NCBI RefSeq assembly: GCF_900086585.1
Contig: NZ_FLKM01000008.1
Span: 186,001 to 250,000, forward strand
Reading direction: 5' to 3'
Length of the DNA: 64,000 nt
Source of the DNA: Emergencia timonensis
GTDB lineage: Bacteria; Bacillota; Clostridia; Peptostreptococcales; Anaerovoracaceae
Below the pieces are notes generated by a model that saw only the letters and a list, made by a program, of their open reading frames with translations, had not been told where the DNA came from and made no database searches. Below, one piece after another: positions 16,741 to 25,228 of the stretch. Both the position numbers and the translations under genes were made by a program. Each line of letters begins with the position of its first letter. Position 1 is the first letter of the stretch.

Positions 16741-17292
16741 ATGTATTACGAAATGACAATAGCAGGGTTAAAGCGTCAACTACCATTATGCAAAATTACT
16801 GACGACCTCTATATCGGCGCCTTTATCATGTTCAGTGATGTGGAAATTACACGGGCATGCGCCAGGGAACTCCTGAAGGCTGCGCCAGAATTTGACGTCA
16901 TCATCACTGCAGAATCAAAGGGCATTCCCCTTGCTTACGAAATGGCAAGACAAGCCGGCACAAACGACTACGTGGTAGCTAGAAAAGGAGCCAAGCTGTA
17001 TATGGACAATATCATTACCACTGACGTCAACTCCATTACAACCGATCATGTCCAAACCTTGTGTCTTGGGCAGAAAGAAGCTGATCTGATGCATGGGAAA
17101 AGAATCCTCATTGTCGATGACGTAATCAGCACTGGAGAATCCCTCCGTTCATTGGAAGCCCTCGTAAGACAAGTAGGCGGAAACATCGTCTGCAGAATGA
17201 CTGTACTGGCAGAGGGAGAAGCGGCAGAGAGAGATGATATCATCTTTTTAGAAAAGTTACCAGTCTTTCATGCCGACGGCACAATTAAATAA
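16741..17292 (+). CDS. Phosphoribosyltransferase, adenine PRTase-like
   Basis: 183 residues. A type I PRTase with the PRPP-binding motif VDDVISTGES (about 125-134) and an upstream ESKGIPLAYEMAR segment typical of adenine/xanthine phosphoribosyltransferases. It would salvage a purine base with PRPP in the cytoplasm. The base specificity is uncertain, since the protein differs from classic Apt. The ATG at 16741 has AAAGGA upstream; an earlier ATG at 16699 lacks an SD. Monocistronic with its own terminator. Confidence 0.8.
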   Translation: MYYEMTIAGLKRQLPLCKITDDLYIGAFIMFSDVEITRACARELLKAAPEFDVIITAESKGIPLAYEMARQAGTNDYVVARKGAKLYMDNIITTDVNSITTDHVQTLCLGQKEADLMHGKRILIVDDVISTGESLRSLEALVRQVGGNIVCRMTVLAEGEAAERDDIIFLEKLPVFHADGTIK

Positions 17293-17305
17293 TTAGAATG
17301 ATAGT

Positions 17306-17349
17306 AAAGAGGCTTCTTGTACTGACCCTGGTGCGATGCCTCTTTTTTT
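17306..17349 (+). terminator. Terminator of the PRTase gene
   Basis: AAAGAGGC and GCCTCTTT pair around a 24-base loop, followed by seven T. Confidence 0.7.
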
Positions 17350-17361
17350 ACAAAAAAACAG

Positions 17362-17392
17362 TTGACTCCCACGTTACGTGATAATGTAGGAT
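17362..17392 (+). promoter_or_regulatory. MerR-type promoter with 19-base spacer and operator
   Basis: TTGACT at 17362-17367 and TAGGAT at 17387-17392 are separated by 19 bases, the long spacing typical of MerR-controlled promoters. The spacer contains the palindromic core CACGTTACGTG (17370-17380). It lies directly before a merR gene, so the protein probably regulates itself. Confidence 0.78.
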
Positions 17393-17422
17393 AGAGACAT
17401 AGTTAATTAGGAGCTGATGATT

Positions 17423-18289
17423 ATGAGAACAACAAGCCAAGTTGCAAAACTGACCGGAATAAGCGTGCGCACTTTGCAGTACTATGATGAAATCAATCTG
17501 CTCAATCCAAGCCAGCTTACTTCATCGGGCTATCGTCTATACGACGATGAGGACCTTAAAAAACTGCAGCAGATCTTATTTTTTAAAGAGCTGGATTTCA
17601 AGCTGAAAGAAATTAAGGCAATTATTGGGCAGCCGGATTATTGCCAAATTGAAGTCTATAAGAAGCAGAAAAAGCTGCTCTCTTTAAAACGCGACCGGCT
17701 CAACAGGCTGATCTCGCTTCTGGATAAGCTGGAGAAAGGAGAATCACGTATGAGTTTTACAGAATTTGATTTGAGTGAGTATATCGACGCATTAGAACAG
17801 TTCAAAACCTCTGAACCAGATCAGATCATAAAGTACTGGGGCAGTGTAGAAAGCTTTGATAAGCTGATTGAAAAGGTCAAGGAGGATGAACCTCATCTTG
17901 CCCAGCTTGCCGTCAAACAATTCGGCAGCGTGGAGAAATATACGGAGGCGATGAAGAATAACCTGGCACATTTCTCAGAATTGATGGAGCAGGCTGATGG
18001 GATGAGGGAAAGCATAGATACGCTGATGAAAAAAAATGACGATCTGCATGTACGTCTGACCGCCGATATGGACAGGGAAGTTTCTTCCCCAGAAGTACAA
18101 CGCGCCCTGCAGGAAATTATCGAATTATCTCAGGATTCCCTCATGGGTATGGCTGTGGGAGACGGCTACTGGAATATGGTTATTGAAAGCTATGAAAACG
18201 AAATCAATAAAGCGATTACAGATCAAAAATATGGCGAAGGGGCATCGGACTATATTGCAGATGCGCTCAGGTACTACTTCCACAAGTAA
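17423..18289 (+). CDS. MerR family transcriptional regulator with TipAS-like C-terminal domain
   Basis: 288 residues. The N-terminal MerR winged helix (about 1-70) reads TSQVAKLTGISVRTLQYYDE and is followed by a coiled-coil dimerisation helix (about 80-110). The C-terminal half (about 140-288) resembles TipAS antibiotic-recognition domains, ending GDGYWNMVIESYENEIN...YIADALRYYF. TipA-type proteins bind multidrug or thiopeptide ligands and activate their own promoter. The ATG at 17423 is nine bases after AGGAG; an ATG at 17417 is too close. No obvious target gene is adjacent. Confidence 0.87.
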   Translation: MRTTSQVAKLTGISVRTLQYYDEINLLNPSQLTSSGYRLYDDEDLKKLQQILFFKELDFKLKEIKAIIGQPDYCQIEVYKKQKKLLSLKRDRLNRLISLLDKLEKGESRMSFTEFDLSEYIDALEQFKTSEPDQIIKYWGSVESFDKLIEKVKEDEPHLAQLAVKQFGSVEKYTEAMKNNLAHFSELMEQADGMRESIDTLMKKNDDLHVRLTADMDREVSSPEVQRALQEIIELSQDSLMGMAVGDGYWNMVIESYENEINKAITDQKYGEGASDYIADALRYYFHK

Positions 18290-18292
18290 ATA

Positions 18293-18336
18293 CAAAAAAG
18301 GCTGCGTTTCAATTTAAGGAAACGCAGCCTTTTTTA
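18293..18336 (+). terminator. Bidirectional terminator after merR
   Basis: AAAAAGGCTGCGTTTC pairs perfectly with GAAACGCAGCCTTTTT; both strands end in a T-run. It also serves the convergent sortase operon. Confidence 0.92.
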
Positions 18337-18352
18337 TAATATGTACAGGTAT

Positions 18353-18712
18353 TTATAAAATATCCAGCTTGCATGTCTCTGACAGGAATTTACCAATTCG
18401 TTCCTTCCGTTCCACCTCGTCTTTCGGCCAGGTGAACAAATCGACACCTTTCCAACTGGCATGATCGACACTGTAAGTTGGTATTTCATTTTCATATATC
18501 GCTTCGCTGGCGTCTACTCGAAAACCGTTAATGGACTTATGAGGGCCGCCGTTTAGAATAAACCCTTTGATTTCTCCCAGGCTGTCCAGGTCCTCCTGTG
18601 AAGCCTCATGACTGCAGATGACTGCCGGCACGCCAAAACTCTCGACATCCTCTTTGATCATCTGACAATTCTCATGTCCTAAATCTACGATTACAATTAC
18701 TCCCGTTTCCAT
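18353..18712 (-). CDS. Degenerate class I glutamine amidotransferase-like protein
   Basis: 119 residues. The first 65 residues resemble the amidotransferase domain of GMP synthase: VIVIVDLGHENCQMI, then GFILNGGPHKS (compare the S-G-G-P motif). The nucleophile elbow G-x-C-x-G is absent; PTYSVDH occupies that place and the rest of the catalytic domain is missing. It is therefore unlikely to hydrolyse glutamine. Its start overlaps the sortase stop as TGATG, so the two are translationally coupled. The function is unknown; a small binding or regulatory protein is possible. Confidence 0.7.
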   Translation of the reverse strand: METGVIVIVDLGHENCQMIKEDVESFGVPAVICSHEASQEDLDSLGEIKGFILNGGPHKSINGFRVDASEAIYENEIPTYSVDHASWKGVDLFTWPKDEVERKERIGKFLSETCKLDIL

Positions 18713-19461
18713 CACTTGTTCTCCTCCATTTCTGCAAGTTTCCCATACACGACCAGTCTTGCATCGTCAAATTCATAGGTACAGGTGCTCAACATCACAA
18801 TTTTCTCTTCGCTGGAAGCTGTCACGCCTGTGTTGATTTCGCTATTTGCCATGATCCAGTCGAGATACGACTGCTTATCGTCTTTGCCGGAAAAGCTGTA
18901 TTGATATTTATCACTATCTGCGGCAATCGTCACTACGCCAAAGACCTGGACATCGTATTTTTTCTCTGGTGTAATCAGCATCATCTTTTTGTGCTGATTA
19001 AAATACTCTTTATCTCGATATTTGGTCAGAGAGTTGAACATGCTGCCGTCCTTCATTCTGTGACCGTAGATGATGGTATTGAAATCTTCAAAAGGGTTCT
19101 CGCAACGGTAGTCTATAAAAATAGAACCTTTGCCGTTCCACTCACCGTTAATCATACGATACAGATAATACTGGTTGTCCTTTCCCTGTACGACAGGATA
19201 ATTGATAACCGTATCTTTCGAATAAATCCAAGCTTTGACATCCTTGTTTTTCTTGACCAATGCGTCAAAATCCACTTCCCCAGTAAAAGAGTCCGCTTGA
19301 ACTCCCGCCAACTGCTGTACGCTGTTATATTCTTTTGTTCCTTCGTAATACTCATATAAAATCGTTCCAATTTTGTAGAGACAGAACGCAATAATCAAGA
19401 TCAAAACAGCAAGAATAATCCTGTAAAGGACGCCGCTTTTTTTCTTAGCTTTTTTTGTCAT
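18712..19461 (-). CDS. srtB: Class B sortase
   Basis: 249 residues with an N-terminal lysine-rich tail and a single membrane anchor (about 10-35), facing outside. Class B features are the VINYPVVQ segment, the catalytic His in IIYGHRM, Cys in MLSTCTY and Arg in DARLVVYG. Sortases cleave sorting signals and attach proteins to peptidoglycan. No substrate with a sorting motif is evident in the window. The ATG at 19461 follows GAGGAG by about 11 bases; a GTG at 19485 is an alternative start. Confidence 0.9.
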   Translation of the reverse strand: MTKKAKKKSGVLYRIILAVLILIIAFCLYKIGTILYEYYEGTKEYNSVQQLAGVQADSFTGEVDFDALVKKNKDVKAWIYSKDTVINYPVVQGKDNQYYLYRMINGEWNGKGSIFIDYRCENPFEDFNTIIYGHRMKDGSMFNSLTKYRDKEYFNQHKKMMLITPEKKYDVQVFGVVTIAADSDKYQYSFSGKDDKQSYLDWIMANSEINTGVTASSEEKIVMLSTCTYEFDDARLVVYGKLAEMEENK

Positions 19462-19580
19462 ATCGATGAATTTCTCCTCTGTCACCTCAGGCTTGATTTA
19501 TTTTTATTATTGTATCACATTTCCTTTTCTTTTTCATTGTTTTACGTATAAAAAAGAACGCGGATTCCAATATTAAAACC

Positions 19581-19949
19581 ATGGAATTAATAGTATTTGT
19601 TTTGGGTGGAGCTTTTTACGGCCTTACAGAATTTATATATCGAGGCTGGACCCACTGGACCATGGTGCTGACAGGCGGCGCTGTCGTGCTTACGTTCTAT
19701 CTTCTTGTTCCATTTTTATTTAATATGAATGTTTTTCTTGCAGCCATGACCGGCGCTTTGATTATCACCGCATATGAATTTTCAATGGGCGTCGTTGTCA
19801 ATCTATGGCTGCACTGGGATGTATGGGATTACTCCTCTCGTCCTGGCAATGTACTGGGGCAGATTTGCCCGCTATATACAGCTTACTGGTTTGTAATATG
19901 CCTTGCCTTCTTCTCCTTGATAAAATATAATAAAGGTATACTTTTTTAG
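19581..19949 (+). CDS. Small membrane protein, putative ABC transporter permease CmpB family
   Basis: 122 residues with four hydrophobic helices. The pattern with WDVWDYSSRPGNVLGQICPLYTAYW matches PF06541 proteins, named putative ABC permeases although their function is unproven. No clear SD precedes the start. It is 14 bases from the phosphohexomutase gene and likely cotranscribed with it, so a role in envelope or glycan metabolism is possible. Confidence 0.7.
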   Translation: MELIVFVLGGAFYGLTEFIYRGWTHWTMVLTGGAVVLTFYLLVPFLFNMNVFLAAMTGALIITAYEFSMGVVVNLWLHWDVWDYSSRPGNVLGQICPLYTAYWFVICLAFFSLIKYNKGILF

Positions 19950-19963
19950 CAGGAGATGAAAAT

Positions 19964-21490
19964 ATGCCTAAATACGATTACAGCAAATTACAAAATGGCA
20001 GCGATATCAGAGGTGTCGCCATCGGCGGCGTCTCTGGAGAAATAGTAAATCTGGACAGGGAGACGACAGAACGCCTTGCTAAAGGTTTTCTGTACTGGCT
20101 GTCGTCAAAGACCGGAAAGGAGTCCGCTTCTCTAACCATATCTATTGGACGAGATCCGAGACTATCTGGTCCTGATTTAACAGATGCTTTCTGCCAGGCA
20201 CTCTCGCCTTATGGCTGCAGACTTTTAAATGCGGGATTGTCATCAACGCCAGCCATGTTCATGTCAACAATTTTTGAAGAATATAAATGTGACGGCGCTA
20301 TCATGGTGACAGCCAGCCATCTGCCTTTTAACCGCAATGGTCTCAAATTCTTTGACCGTGGGGGAGGGTTAGACAAAGGCGATATCACCGACATCATCAC
20401 CTTTGCAGAATCAGACTCGATATTAAATTCCATACGGGGCCAGACGCCCGGAGAAGTGGCGGAAATCCCACTTCTCGATACATATTCTGCCCACCTGCGC
20501 AGACTGATTATTGACGGCACCAGACTGGGAGAAAAACCGCTGACAGGAATGAAAATCACTGTCGACGCAGGGAATGGCTCTGGCGGTTTCTTTGCCACAA
20601 AGGTACTAGAACCCCTAGGCGCTGACATCTCTTCCAGCCAGTTCTTGGTACCGGATGGAACTTTTCCAAACCATGCGCCAAATCCGGAAGACAAGAAAGC
20701 GATGGAGGCAATCTGTTCCCGCGTCAAGGATGCAGAGACAGATTTAGGTCTTATCTTTGATACAGACGTAGACAGATCCTCTGCCGTAGATGAAAAGGGC
20801 TGTGAAATCAATCGAAACGGCATCGTCGCCATGGCTGCTGCTTTGATTGCAGACGATAATCCAGGAACCACCGTCGTCACAGACAGCATCACCAGCAACC
20901 AGTTGACTTCGTTTTTAGAGAAGAAACTAGGGCTGAAACACCTGCGCTTCAAACGGGGTTACAAAAACGTAATCAACAAATCCATTCAATTGAATCAAGA
21001 AGGAACTGACAGCCAGCTGGCCATCGAAACTTCCGGCCACGCCGCATATAAAGAAAACTACTTCCTCGACGATGGCGCTTATCTCGCTACTAAAATCGTC
21101 ATCAAAGCGGCAAAGCTCTATCAGGCTGGCCAGGGTATTTCCAAGGTCATCGCCGATATGGAAATGCCGGCAGAATCCGTGGAAGTGAGATTTCCGATTC
21201 TGGCAGCTAACTTTGCGGCTTACGGCGATCAAATTATTGAGGATTTACGAGATCTTGTCGCATCCGGTCAGCTCGAAGGCGCGACGCTCGTCACGCCCAA
21301 CTACGAAGGTGTGCGCATCAATTTTGAGAGACCGTCTCTAAAAGGATGGTTACTGCTCCGCAAATCGCTGCATGATCCAATCATGCCCCTCAATATCGAG
21401 TCCGATACGGAAGGGGGCTGTGCGGCAATCCGGGAATTGTTAAAGCCCATCCTGGAAGCTTATGAGGAACTGGACATCTCTGCACTGTGA
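19964..21490 (+). CDS. Phosphomannomutase / phosphoglucomutase family enzyme
   Basis: 508 residues, alpha-D-phosphohexomutase superfamily. The active-site phosphoserine loop is TASHLPFNRNGLKFF (about 111-125), the Mg2+ loop is DTDVDRS (about 266-272), and ETSGHAAYKENYFLDDGA carries the sugar-binding Glu. It interconverts hexose 1- and 6-phosphates for polysaccharide or glycan precursors; glucose or mannose preference cannot be read from sequence. SD GGAGATG. A perfect terminator follows after 170 bases. Confidence 0.9.
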   Translation: MPKYDYSKLQNGSDIRGVAIGGVSGEIVNLDRETTERLAKGFLYWLSSKTGKESASLTISIGRDPRLSGPDLTDAFCQALSPYGCRLLNAGLSSTPAMFMSTIFEEYKCDGAIMVTASHLPFNRNGLKFFDRGGGLDKGDITDIITFAESDSILNSIRGQTPGEVAEIPLLDTYSAHLRRLIIDGTRLGEKPLTGMKITVDAGNGSGGFFATKVLEPLGADISSSQFLVPDGTFPNHAPNPEDKKAMEAICSRVKDAETDLGLIFDTDVDRSSAVDEKGCEINRNGIVAMAAALIADDNPGTTVVTDSITSNQLTSFLEKKLGLKHLRFKRGYKNVINKSIQLNQEGTDSQLAIETSGHAAYKENYFLDDGAYLATKIVIKAAKLYQAGQGISKVIADMEMPAESVEVRFPILAANFAAYGDQIIEDLRDLVASGQLEGATLVTPNYEGVRINFERPSLKGWLLLRKSLHDPIMPLNIESDTEGGCAAIRELLKPILEAYEELDISAL

Positions 21491-21664
21491 TTGACTGTCC
21501 ATGAAAGAGTCCAGCTCTGAGATTTATGGAATTGCTGGTGCGCAAATGATGAATGCATGCTGGCTTGGATTCCATACTTCGATGTCGAGATGGCTATAGA
21601 CGACCTGATAGAAATTCATAAACAAAAATGTGCTGACCATAATTCAATATAATCCATCAAAAAC

Positions 21665-21714
21665 CAACAGAGCACTTGTTTGCGATCAAATTCGCTCCAA
21701 GTGCTCTGTTTTTT
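21665..21714. terminator. Terminator, probably bidirectional, after the phosphohexomutase
   Basis: AACAGAGCACTTG and CAAGTGCTCTGTT pair perfectly around a 19-base loop, followed by a T-run on the plus strand. Confidence 0.85.
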
Positions 21715-21744
21715 CACCTAAATGCCGGAAAAGACATCTGGCTT

Positions 21745-22353
21745 TTATTTAAATTCCAATGATTTGTAGAATACCTCTACATCCTTCCATTCGTAGTCAA
21801 AGACGATAATCGTCACCGATTCAAACTCTCTGACCAGCGCCCCTGCGTATCTGTCATTGCGCAGTTCTTCAATGGTAAAACCCGGTACGGAAAGTCCAAA
21901 TCTGCCAGCGTTAGCCATGATGCCAGCCTTCATATAGCTGACAAATTCCGCCCATTCCTCATCGCCCGTCATATCCGCCGCCTCTTGTTTGGCGGATAAT
22001 TTGATACGATCTCTTTCGTTGGCATCCCCTTTCAGTCCCCTGACGGCAAAATAGTTAATCCACTTGTTGAGCATCTCATTATCCGCACACTTTTCAAACG
22101 CTTCCAGAATGTCTTCTTTCGGCACGGACACCCGATAGAAATATCGGTTGTCATAGGTATCGATCTTTTCCACGTTCTCAAAAGCTTCCTCAAGAGTTTC
22201 CTGATAGACCTCTGCCGAAACCTTTTCGTCCGACAGAACCGGAAAAGATACCACTAGATAGTCTGGCGCGGGGATGTATTGTGAATTCTTATATTCTGCT
22301 AAGGCATGCTGAATGCCTATATTCTCTGAAATAAGTTGTACAGCTCTGTTCAT
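21745..22353 (-). CDS. Conserved hypothetical protein
   Basis: 202 residues, soluble and acidic, with no signal peptide or membrane helix. I recognise no family. The N-terminal helix (MNRAVQLISENIG) is followed by alternating strands and helices; it ends with a hydrophobic strand VTIIVFDYEWKDVEVFYKSL. The ATG at 22353 follows GAGGTGAG; a GTG at 22362 overlaps the SD. It lies 95 bases downstream of butyrate kinase on the same strand, and may or may not share its transcript. Confidence 0.7.
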   Translation of the reverse strand: MNRAVQLISENIGIQHALAEYKNSQYIPAPDYLVVSFPVLSDEKVSAEVYQETLEEAFENVEKIDTYDNRYFYRVSVPKEDILEAFEKCADNEMLNKWINYFAVRGLKGDANERDRIKLSAKQEAADMTGDEEWAEFVSYMKAGIMANAGRFGLSVPGFTIEELRNDRYAGALVREFESVTIIVFDYEWKDVEVFYKSLEFK

Positions 22354-22448
22354 AATACTCACCTCGTTAATAATCCGTTCCCAATTTGCATTTTTCTGAC
22401 AAATCTATTTTATCACATTTTATTTGTGACGCATAGTTAAAATATAGA

Positions 22449-23519
22449 TTAATACTCTTTTGCGATTTCCTCCCCTTGCAGCATGCGCAGCGCACCGCCT
22501 GCCAGAGCTTCCATCTCACCCTCTCCTGCCATGACCTCAATCTTACCGATATGCCCGCAATATTCTGCAATCATGTCAGTCAGCATCTTGGAGCGGGCAA
22601 TGCCGCCTGTCAGGATGATCACATCTACTTTGCCCTTTAAGACACAGGACAGTCCTGCCACAGACTTTGCCACTTGCAAAGCCATGGCCTCATAGACTAA
22701 TTTGGCATACTCATCACCGCTCTCAATGCGCTTTTCAACTTCCAGGCAATCCTTTGTCCCCAAATAGGAATAAAGCCCGCCTTTTCCACTGATCAAGTCT
22801 TCCATGTCCTTCTCTGTGTGTCTGCCGTCAAAGCAAAGCTTTTTGAAGAGCAGAAGCGGGACGCCGCCAGACCGTTCCGGTGCCATAGGACCGTCATCAT
22901 ATGCTGCAGTATCGATTACCTTCCCATCTCTCCAGGCATTGGCTGTAATACCTCCGCCCATGTGGCAGACGATGAGCTGCATGTCCCTATAGTCTCTGCC
23001 AACAGACGCCGCATATTTGATAGCCTGCGCCCTCGAATTTAAAAGATGGGTTGCACCATACTTTTCCGCCCCGGCAATCCCAGTGAGTTTCACAACGTCC
23101 AGCAAATCACATCCCATGGTAGAATCGTAAATATATGCAGGCAGATTCAGAGGCTTTGCAATCATGTAAGCCAAAATCCCGCCCAGGCTGGATGCATGCT
23201 GCGGAATCGTGGAGCTTGCCAGTTTGTCACAGAGTTTTTTGTTCACCTTGTATCCGCCGCCTGCCAGGTCATAGACCATGCCGCCTCTGCCGACGACCGC
23301 GGAGAGATTGGACAGATCATAGCCGTCTTCTTGCAGCATCTGCAGGATCATGTCTCTTCTATATTCTCTCTGTGATGCCACATTGGGGAAAGATAGGATC
23401 TTATTCTCGTCGTGAACGATGGTTTCCTCAAAGAGCACGTCCTTGTTTTGATTGGTATAGACGGCGATCTTCGTCGTCGTGGAGCCTGGATTGATGACCA
23501 GGATATCTTTAATTTCCAT
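22449..23519 (-). CDS. buk: Butyrate kinase
   Basis: 356 residues, the standard length, acetokinase family (ASKHA fold). [12 protein letters not shown] (about 8-19) is the phosphate-binding motif; [15 protein letters not shown] and [13 protein letters not shown] follow in the expected order. It converts butyryl phosphate and ADP to butyrate and ATP, or works on branched acyl phosphates. No phosphotransbutyrylase is next to it. The start at 23519 (AAGGAGAG) lies inside the end of the endonuclease IV gene, an 11-base overlap, so the two are probably cotranscribed. Confidence 0.93.
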   Translation of the reverse strand: MEIKDILVINPGSTTTKIAVYTNQNKDVLFEETIVHDENKILSFPNVASQREYRRDMILQMLQEDGYDLSNLSAVVGRGGMVYDLAGGGYKVNKKLCDKLASSTIPQHASSLGGILAYMIAKPLNLPAYIYDSTMGCDLLDVVKLTGIAGAEKYGATHLLNSRAQAIKYAASVGRDYRDMQLIVCHMGGGITANAWRDGKVIDTAAYDDGPMAPERSGGVPLLLFKKLCFDGRHTEKDMEDLISGKGGLYSYLGTKDCLEVEKRIESGDEYAKLVYEAMALQVAKSVAGLSCVLKGKVDVIILTGGIARSKMLTDMIAEYCGHIGKIEVMAGEGEMEALAGGALRMLQGEEIAKEY

Positions 23520-24378
23520 ATGTTTCACTCTCCTTCCGCAGCATCTTGATTTCTCTGGCATAACCCTCCAGGTCTTCCTGCGGCGTCTCCAGAATGCAAG
23601 GGATTCCCGCCAGTTTCGGATGGTTGATCACCTGCAGTATGGTTTTGAGCCCCAGATGACCTTCGCCGATACAGGCGTGCCGATCCTTGTGGGCGCCTCT
23701 TTCGTTCATGCTGTCGTTGATGTGCAGAGCTTTGAGCCTGTCAAGGCCGACCACCCGGTCAAACTCCTCAAGGACGCCGTCCAAATCATTGATAATATCG
23801 TAACCGGCGTCACTGACGTGACAGGTGTCCAGGCAGACGCCCATTTTTTCGTCATGGTTCACCCGGGAAATAATCTCAGCCAGTTCTTCAAATCGGCTGC
23901 CCACTTCGCTGCCCTTCCCAGACATGGTCTCCAGCAATATCACCGTCGACTGCTCCGGCGTGATAATCTGGTTCAGTAAATCACTGATCAGTTCGATTCC
24001 CTTCTCTATCCCTTGTCCCACATGGCTGCCGGGATGGAAATTGTAATAGTTGCCTGGAAGATATTCCATTCTCCTCATATCGTCTTCCATAGCCATATGG
24101 GCAAAGTTCCTCGTTTTTTCCGTAGCGGAACACGGGTTCAGCGTATATGGCGCATGGGCTACCAATTTTCCAAAATGCTTTTCTTCTAATATCTCTTTCA
24201 GCTTTTCTACATCCGCCTCGTCAATTTCTTTTGCCTTTCCCCCTCTGGGATTTCTTGTAAAAAAAGCGAAGGTATTGGCATCGATATCACATGCATTCTT
24301 TCCCATGGCTGCAAACCCTTTCACGGAAGAAAGATGGCAGCCGATTAATAATCTCTTGTTTTCTATTTTCTTATCCAT
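23509..24378 (-). CDS. nfo: Endonuclease IV (AP endonuclease)
   Basis: 289 residues, TIM-barrel enzyme that cuts DNA 5' of abasic sites in base-excision repair. The zinc-binding motifs are present: [49 protein letters not shown] and the C-terminal CILETP. It overlaps buk by 11 bases, an unrelated partner, and reads away from the ykvA-like gene. Confidence 0.95.
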   Translation of the reverse strand: MDKKIENKRLLIGCHLSSVKGFAAMGKNACDIDANTFAFFTRNPRGGKAKEIDEADVEKLKEILEEKHFGKLVAHAPYTLNPCSATEKTRNFAHMAMEDDMRRMEYLPGNYYNFHPGSHVGQGIEKGIELISDLLNQIITPEQSTVILLETMSGKGSEVGSRFEELAEIISRVNHDEKMGVCLDTCHVSDAGYDIINDLDGVLEEFDRVVGLDRLKALHINDSMNERGAHKDRHACIGEGHLGLKTILQVINHPKLAGIPCILETPQEDLEGYAREIKMLRKESETYGN

Positions 24379-24433
24379 AGCCTATATTGTACTACATTTG
24401 ACGCAAAAATCCAAAGCCTTTGAAATATTTCCA

Positions 24434-24460
24434 TGACATCCGCCCTAATTCGTGTATAAT
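24434..24460 (+). promoter_or_regulatory. Sigma-A promoter placing transcription start at the ATG (leaderless)
   Basis: ATGACA at about 24433-24438, a 16-base spacer and a perfect TATAAT at 24455-24460. The start codon begins at 24467, seven bases after the -10 box, so the message would have no 5' leader. Confidence 0.5.
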
Positions 24461-24466
24461 GAACTT

Positions 24467-24835
24467 ATGGCACTAAAAGAGAACGCAAAAAAACTAAAAC
24501 AGAATATCCCAGCCGTCTTTTTAGCGCTGAAGGATCAGGACACACCGATAGCCGCAAAACTCGTGGCTGCTGTCACAGTAGCCTATGCCCTCTCCCCCAT
24601 TGATCTCATGCCGGACTTTATACCTGTCCTCGGATATTTAGATGATCTTATCCTGCTGCCCGCGCTGACAGCATTGACCATCAAATTGATTCCCCGAGAG
24701 GTGTGGGAGCGAAACCTGAAATGTGCGGAAAATATGTGGGCAGATGGGAAACCCAAAAAATGGTACTATGCAGTCCCCATCTTGATTGTCTGGATTTTGC
24801 TGTTCTGCCTCATCATAAAGGTCATCTGGTTTTAA
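24467..24835 (+). CDS. YkvA family (DUF1232) small membrane protein
   Basis: 122 residues. The DUF1232 core V-A-Y-A-L-S-P-I-D-L-M-P-D-F-I-P-V-L-G-Y is unmistakable (about 42-61), with a hydrophobic C-terminal helix (about 100-122). The function is unknown in the family. No SD precedes the ATG; the -10 box is so close that a leaderless message is likely. It is followed after 30 bases by another small membrane protein. Confidence 0.88.
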   Translation: MALKENAKKLKQNIPAVFLALKDQDTPIAAKLVAAVTVAYALSPIDLMPDFIPVLGYLDDLILLPALTALTIKLIPREVWERNLKCAENMWADGKPKKWYYAVPILIVWILLFCLIIKVIWF

Positions 24836-24865
24836 AATCGTCTCAGGTTAAGAGGAGAATCATTT

Positions 24866-25216
24866 ATGAATACCATACAACATATCTGTATCGCTTTATC
24901 AGCAGGTCTTGTCATCGGCTTTTTCTGCGGCGGGATCAAAGCCTCATTTTTCCGCAAAGAATACTCAGAAAAAAAGGTCGCTGCCACGCGCAGGTTGATA
25001 AACAAAGCTGCCGGTGTATTAAAATATTTCACATTCATGCTGCTGCTCATAGGGCTGCTGTGGTGCGTCTATTTTCTAGTTTTAGCAGTAGTGCAACCGG
25101 AACAAGTCGACTACGCGAATAACATGGCTGAACTGATTGTGGCCGGTTTAACAGTGATATCCATTTTATTTGCCTTCGTCGAGTTCATACGCGGAAAAGG
25201 TGATAAGAAAGAATAA
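24866..25216 (+). CDS. Hypothetical small membrane protein
   Basis: 116 residues with three hydrophobic segments (about 6-25, 50-72 and 90-106) separated by a basic loop KEYSEKKVAATRRLINKA. I recognise no family. Good SD (AGAGGAG). It sits between the ykvA-like and DUF2804 genes with short gaps, so it probably belongs to the same transcript. Confidence 0.75.
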   Translation: MNTIQHICIALSAGLVIGFFCGGIKASFFRKEYSEKKVAATRRLINKAAGVLKYFTFMLLLIGLLWCVYFLVLAVVQPEQVDYANNMAELIVAGLTVISILFAFVEFIRGKGDKKE

Positions 25217-25228
25217 GGAGGTCTGATT

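Noticed and set aside
21530..21652. Small plus-strand ORF (M-L-A-W-I-P-Y-F-D-V...) after the phosphohexomutase
   Set aside because: About 35 codons with no SD, a stop codon close upstream, and no recognisable family; probably chance.
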